Positions 43,141 through 46,421 of a DNA stretch of 46,421 nt are shown one piece after another (the stretch's first letter is position 1; the number at the start of each line of letters is the position of its first letter). Below the pieces are notes generated by a model. It did no database searches and had not been told where the DNA came from. It saw nothing but the letters and a program-made list of their open reading frames with translations. The DNA comes from Candidatus Omnitrophota bacterium (lineage in GTDB: Bacteria > Omnitrophota > Gorgyraeia > Duberdicusellales > Duberdicusellaceae): the NCBI GenBank assembly GCA_021163425.1, contig JAGGWS010000036.1:1-46421 (forward strand), in the 5' to 3' direction. Made by a program: the position numbers and the translations under genes.

Positions 43141-44070
43141 ATGAATCCAAGGGCGATTCTTAAATTACTGGGAGTATTTATATTCTTCTGGGGTTGGGAG
43201 GGGGTTGGTTTTCCTCAAGCTGACATAAAGGTAGAAACTAAGTTAGATAAGAATAAAGTTAGTATTGGAGAAAAGGTTGGTTATACTTTGAAAATTACTG
43301 CTAATAAAGGTATAGAAGTCAAACTTCCTGAGTTTGGTGAGGGGTTAGAAAATTTTGCCATAGAGGATTTTGGTCAGAAGAAAAGGAGGTTTTTTAGAAG
43401 AGTAATATATGAGGTATGGTATAAACTTAGTAGTTACCAGAGTGGTTCTTATACTATACCTTCAGTCAAAATTTTCTATAAGAGGAAAAAAGACAAAGAA
43501 TACAAGACTATTTCTTCTAAACCTTTAAAAATAGAAGTTAAAAGCCTTCTTGCTGAGGGTAAACCCTTCAAAATTAAAGATATCTATGGACCCTTACCTT
43601 ATCCTTTTAATTGGTGTTTAGCTTTATTTATTTTAACTATAGTTTTGGGAAGTATAGGGTGTGGGATATATTTTTTCTTCGGGAAGAGAAAACCCTCTTT
43701 TGAAGTTAAAATCCCACCTCATCAGCAAGCTTACAAAAAGTTAGAACTTCTTAAAAGTAAAGATTACTTAGAAAGGGGGGATTTTAAAAGTTTCTATGTA
43801 GAATTATCTAATATCTTAAGAGATTATATAGAAGAACGTTTCCAGATAAAAGCTTTAGAGATGACTACTGAAGAGTTTTTTTCTTTCTTAAGGGAAGCTA
43901 ATTATTTTTCTCCTGAGCAAAAAAATATTCTAAAAGAATTTTTTTCTTTTTCCGACTTAGTTAAATTTGCCAGATTTTCTCCTTTAAAAGAGGAAGTTCA
44001 AAAAAGCCTTTCTTCAGTAGAGAATTTTATTGACCAGACTAAACAACAGATTGACGATGATAATCAATAG
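43141..44070 (+). CDS. BatD/DUF4381-like membrane protein
   Basis: 309 residues. A signal peptide-like N-terminus (ILKLLGVFIFFWGWEGVGFP) leads to an extracytoplasmic beta-sandwich (about 25-140; VSIGEKVGYTLKITANKGIEV, YKLSSYQSGSYTIPSVKIFY) like BatD's oxygen-tolerance domain. One membrane helix lies at about 160-182. The cytoplasmic tail (about 190-300; AYKKLELLKSKDYLERGDFKSFYVELSNILRDYIEERF) resembles DUF4381. So one protein combines the roles of BatD and a DUF4381 subunit. It overlaps the next VWA gene by 14 bp. Confidence 0.82.
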   Translation: MNPRAILKLLGVFIFFWGWEGVGFPQADIKVETKLDKNKVSIGEKVGYTLKITANKGIEVKLPEFGEGLENFAIEDFGQKKRRFFRRVIYEVWYKLSSYQSGSYTIPSVKIFYKRKKDKEYKTISSKPLKIEVKSLLAEGKPFKIKDIYGPLPYPFNWCLALFILTIVLGSIGCGIYFFFGKRKPSFEVKIPPHQQAYKKLELLKSKDYLERGDFKSFYVELSNILRDYIEERFQIKALEMTTEEFFSFLREANYFSPEQKNILKEFFSFSDLVKFARFSPLKEEVQKSLSSVENFIDQTKQQIDDDNQ

Positions 44071-45052
44071 TCCTTTATTTATATTTCTTTGTGCTTTCTT
44101 AGTAATAGCTGGGTTTTTTCTTTTTAAAAGAAGAAGATCCCCTTCTTTAATCTTTTCTAATAAGAACTTGTTTGAGGGCATTAAACCTTCTTTTAAAGTA
44201 ATTTTGACCAGGAATATTTTTCTGTTGAGGTTGTTCTCTTTATTCTTTGTTATTCTGGCTTTGATGAGGCCTCAGCTCCCCTTAAAAGAGACAAAAATAA
44301 CCACTGAAGGTATAGATATAGTTTTGGCTATAGATGTTTCGGGAAGTATGCTGGCTAAAGATTTTAAGGTTGGTCAAAAAACTGTAGATAGGTTAACTGC
44401 AGTTAAAAAGGTAGTAGAAGAATTTATAAAAAAGAGAACTAATGATAGGATAGGTTTAGTTGCTTTTGCCGGAAGAGCATACGTGGTTAGCCCTCTTACT
44501 TTAGATAAAGGTTGGCTTTTAGAGAATTTAGAAAGGTTAAAAGTGGGAACGATTGAAGATGGCACAGCCATTGGAATGGGGATAGTTGCTTCTTTAAATA
44601 GATTGAAGAATTCTCCTTCTAAGAGTAAAGTTATAATTTTGTTGAGTGATGGAAGAAATAATGCCGGAGAGATCCCTCCTTCCTTAGCCTCAGAGATGGC
44701 CCATTCTTTAGGAGTAAGAATATATACTGTTGGTGCAGGTTCTAAGGGATTAGCCCCTTATCCTTTTAAGGATTTTTTTGGGAATATAGTGTATAAGCCT
44801 ATAAAGATAGAGATTGATGAAGAGACTTTAAAAAAGGTTGCTCAGGATACAGGAGGTCTATACTTTAGAGCTGAAGATTTTGAATCTTTAAGAAAGACTT
44901 ATCAAGAGATTGATAAAATGGAGAAGACTCCTTTTAAAGAAAGGGGATATGCAAAATATAAAGAATTATCCCCTAATTTTTTAAAGATAGCTTTTATTCT
45001 TTTATTAGGAGAATTAATTTTAAAAAACACTTTTTTAAGAAGACTCCCTTAA
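44057..45052 (+). CDS. VWA-domain membrane protein (BatA/BatB-like), first copy
   Basis: 331 residues from ATG 44057, inside the end of the BatD-like gene; a TTG nine codons earlier is less likely. Membrane helices at the N-terminus (about 2-22 and 52-75) flank a basic loop. The VWA domain begins IDIVLAIDVSGSM (full MIDAS DxSxS), with GLVAFAGRAYVVSPLTLD and a threonine loop (EDGTAIGMGI). SKVIILLSDGRNNAGEIPP carries the distal Asp. A C-terminal helix (IAFILLLGELIL) re-enters the membrane. By family it is a component of a Bat complex with the MoxR ATPase. Three bases separate it from the second copy. Confidence 0.9.
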   Translation: MIINSPLFIFLCAFLVIAGFFLFKRRRSPSLIFSNKNLFEGIKPSFKVILTRNIFLLRLFSLFFVILALMRPQLPLKETKITTEGIDIVLAIDVSGSMLAKDFKVGQKTVDRLTAVKKVVEEFIKKRTNDRIGLVAFAGRAYVVSPLTLDKGWLLENLERLKVGTIEDGTAIGMGIVASLNRLKNSPSKSKVIILLSDGRNNAGEIPPSLASEMAHSLGVRIYTVGAGSKGLAPYPFKDFFGNIVYKPIKIEIDEETLKKVAQDTGGLYFRAEDFESLRKTYQEIDKMEKTPFKERGYAKYKELSPNFLKIAFILLLGELILKNTFLRRLP

Positions 45053-45055
45053 AAA

Positions 45056-46048
45056 ATGAAGTTTGCTAATACAGAGGCATTAAATCTTTTCTGGCTAATT
45101 TTCCTAATAGGCTTTTTCCTTATCTGGGCCAAAAAAAGGAGAAAGTTTCTCTTAGAAAAATATTTTCAGAAAGATTTACTGAATAGTTTGGAGTTAGTTG
45201 ATTTTAAACTAAGAACTGTTAAACAGATTTTATTTCTCTTAGGTTTAGCTTTAATAGTAGTTTCTTTAGCCCGACCGCAGTGGGGATTTAAATGGCAGAG
45301 AGTAGAAGCAAAAGGGTTAGATATAGTTATAGCTTTAGACGCTTCTAAAAGTATGTTAGCCCAGGATTTAAAACCTACCCGTTTAGAAAGAGCTAAGTTA
45401 GCTATAGAAGAATTTGTCAAAAATCTTAAAGGAGATAGAGTAGGTTTAGTAGTTTTTACTTCAACAGCTTTCCTCCAGTCTCCTTTAACTTTAGATTACG
45501 GAGGATTCTTGCTTTCTTTAAAAAAGGTTAATACCAATATTCTTCCGGTAGGAGGCACTTCTTTATCTGGGGCTATAAGAGAGAGCTTAAAGGCTTTAAA
45601 AGAAAGTCCTAAAAAATCTCGGGTAATAATCTTAATTACTGATGGAGAAGATCACGAAGGTGAAGTAGTATCAGCAGCTGAACAAGCCAGAAAAGAGTCT
45701 ACAAAGATTTTTTGTATCGGCGTAGGTTCTCCTGAAGGTGAACTTATCTTGGTTAAGAATGAAGAAGGTAAACGCATATTTTTAAAAGATAGAGAAGGTA
45801 AGGTGGTAAAAACTAGATTGAACGAAGAACTCCTTCAAAAAGTAGCTCTTATTACTGAAGGAGCTTATGTAAGAAGCACTCCTTCTCAGTTTGGATTAGG
45901 CTTGCTTTATAATAAAAAAATAGCTAAAATACAGAAACGCTTACTTAAAAGTAAAATGATAAAGAAATATGAGGAGAGATATCAAATATTTCTCAGTTTA
46001 TCCTTTTTCTTGCTTTTAGCTGAGCTTTTTATTTCAGAAAGAAGATGA
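45056..46048 (+). CDS. VWA-domain membrane protein (BatA/BatB-like), second copy
   Basis: 330 residues, paralogous to its upstream neighbour with the same layout. Two N-terminal helices (about 10-24 and 57-71) precede the VWA domain with MIDAS IVIALDASKSM. Gly is replaced by Lys in D-A-S-K-S, but the three MIDAS side chains are kept. GLVVFTSTAFLQSPLTLDYGG, GGTSLSGAI and SRVIILITDGEDHEGEV follow, and a C-terminal helix (FLSLSFFLLLAELFI) ends it. The TPR gene starts within its stop (ATGA), indicating translational coupling. Confidence 0.9.
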   Translation: MKFANTEALNLFWLIFLIGFFLIWAKKRRKFLLEKYFQKDLLNSLELVDFKLRTVKQILFLLGLALIVVSLARPQWGFKWQRVEAKGLDIVIALDASKSMLAQDLKPTRLERAKLAIEEFVKNLKGDRVGLVVFTSTAFLQSPLTLDYGGFLLSLKKVNTNILPVGGTSLSGAIRESLKALKESPKKSRVIILITDGEDHEGEVVSAAEQARKESTKIFCIGVGSPEGELILVKNEEGKRIFLKDREGKVVKTRLNEELLQKVALITEGAYVRSTPSQFGLGLLYNKKIAKIQKRLLKSKMIKKYEERYQIFLSLSFFLLLAELFISERR

Positions 46049-46421
46049 GGTTTATATTCTTAGTAATATTGATTACTTTTTTAAATTCAGTAAGCTTTGC
46101 TTCTTTGAGTAAGGGTAATTTTTATTTTAAACAAGGAGACTACGATAAAGCTCTAAAAGAGTATAATCAGGAGAAACTAAAAAATCCTCAATCTGAGATA
46201 GTTGATTTTAATATTGGCACAGCTCTTTATAAAAAGGGTAAGTATAAAGAAGCTTTAGAGTATTTTAATAAAGCTCTTGTTACTGACGATAAATCTTTAG
46301 AGGAGAAGGCGAGTTTTAATATTGGGAACTCTTTTTATCATTTAGGAAAAATGAAAGAAAATTCTAATTTGAAAGAAGCTATAAATTTTTATAAAAAGGC
46401 TCTTTCTCATTATAAAAGAGC
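46045..46421 (+). CDS. Secreted TPR protein of the Bat operon (partial, runs off the window)
   Basis: 125 codons are visible and the frame stays open at the edge. A signal peptide (MRFIFLVILITFLNSVSFA) precedes TPR units: GNFYFKQGDYDKALKEYNQEKLKNP, DFNIGTALYKKGKYKEALEYFNKAL, and SFNIGNSFYHLGKMKENSNLKEAINFYKKAL. The FNxGTALYKKGKYxEAL pattern is the one found in the BatC/BatE TPR proteins of Bat operons. It probably sits in the periplasm and contacts the VWA proteins. The start ATG overlaps the upstream stop by 4 bp. Confidence 0.85.
   Translation, partial: MRFIFLVILITFLNSVSFASLSKGNFYFKQGDYDKALKEYNQEKLKNPQSEIVDFNIGTALYKKGKYKEALEYFNKALVTDDKSLEEKASFNIGNSFYHLGKMKENSNLKEAINFYKKALSHYKR

Overview
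The window is AT-rich bacterial chromosome (about one-third G+C by eye). Every gene I can support lies on the plus strand over the full 46 kb, mostly in tight operons with short overlaps (ATGA, GTGA, TGATG). Lipoprotein, LspA and outer-membrane-barrel-like products point to a diderm. AGA/AGG are the dominant Arg codons. Gene content (ileS-traR-lspA-rluD block, archaeal-style GTP-PEPCK, homocitrate-synthase-like protein, MoxR/DUF58/Bat operon) suggests an uncultivated anaerobic candidate phylum such as Omnitrophota or Aerophobota. That placement is inference, not proof.

Layout. 1-7000: end of an unidentified gene, a secreted TPR protein, polA, glgA, coaE, rho. 7098-7882: the most distinctive locus, a tRNA-Arg(UCU) gene split after U34 by a 665-nt group I intron. 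The intron's P1-P9.1 helices can be traced, and it carries a homing endonuclease of the I-Ssp6803I PD-(D/E)XK type. 8000-14250: proC, mtnP, ileS, a DksA/TraR-type regulator, lspA, rluD. 14300-21930: aroA, a lipoprotein, a small outer-membrane barrel, a GlcD-type FAD oxidase, valS, nadC. 22200-29120: uvrB, coaX, groES-groEL behind a CIRCE operator and ended by a clear terminator, then mnmG. 29165-29252: an 11-unit, 8-bp-period tandem repeat. 29350-33756: pckG, purC, an N-terminally truncated FmdE-like protein, a TauE/SafE permease, trmO. 34000-38713: mgtE, an aminotransferase, a homocitrate/Re-citrate-synthase-like enzyme, a second pseudouridine synthase.

38700-46421 is the accessory-looking part. 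A DUF3096-like membrane peptide, an HExGH metallopeptidase, a D-Ala-D-Ala-ligase-like ATP-grasp enzyme and a zinc-ribbon ORF with no visible start codon run into a MoxR-DUF58-BatD/DUF4381-VWA-VWA-TPR operon. The four upstream genes look like a conserved-style cassette of unknown function and are my best candidate for an undescribed system, together with the intron locus.

Several promoters (TPR gene, aroA, valS, mnmG) put the ATG only 7-10 nt after the -10 box with no usable Shine-Dalgarno, suggesting leaderless transcripts beside ordinary SD-led genes.
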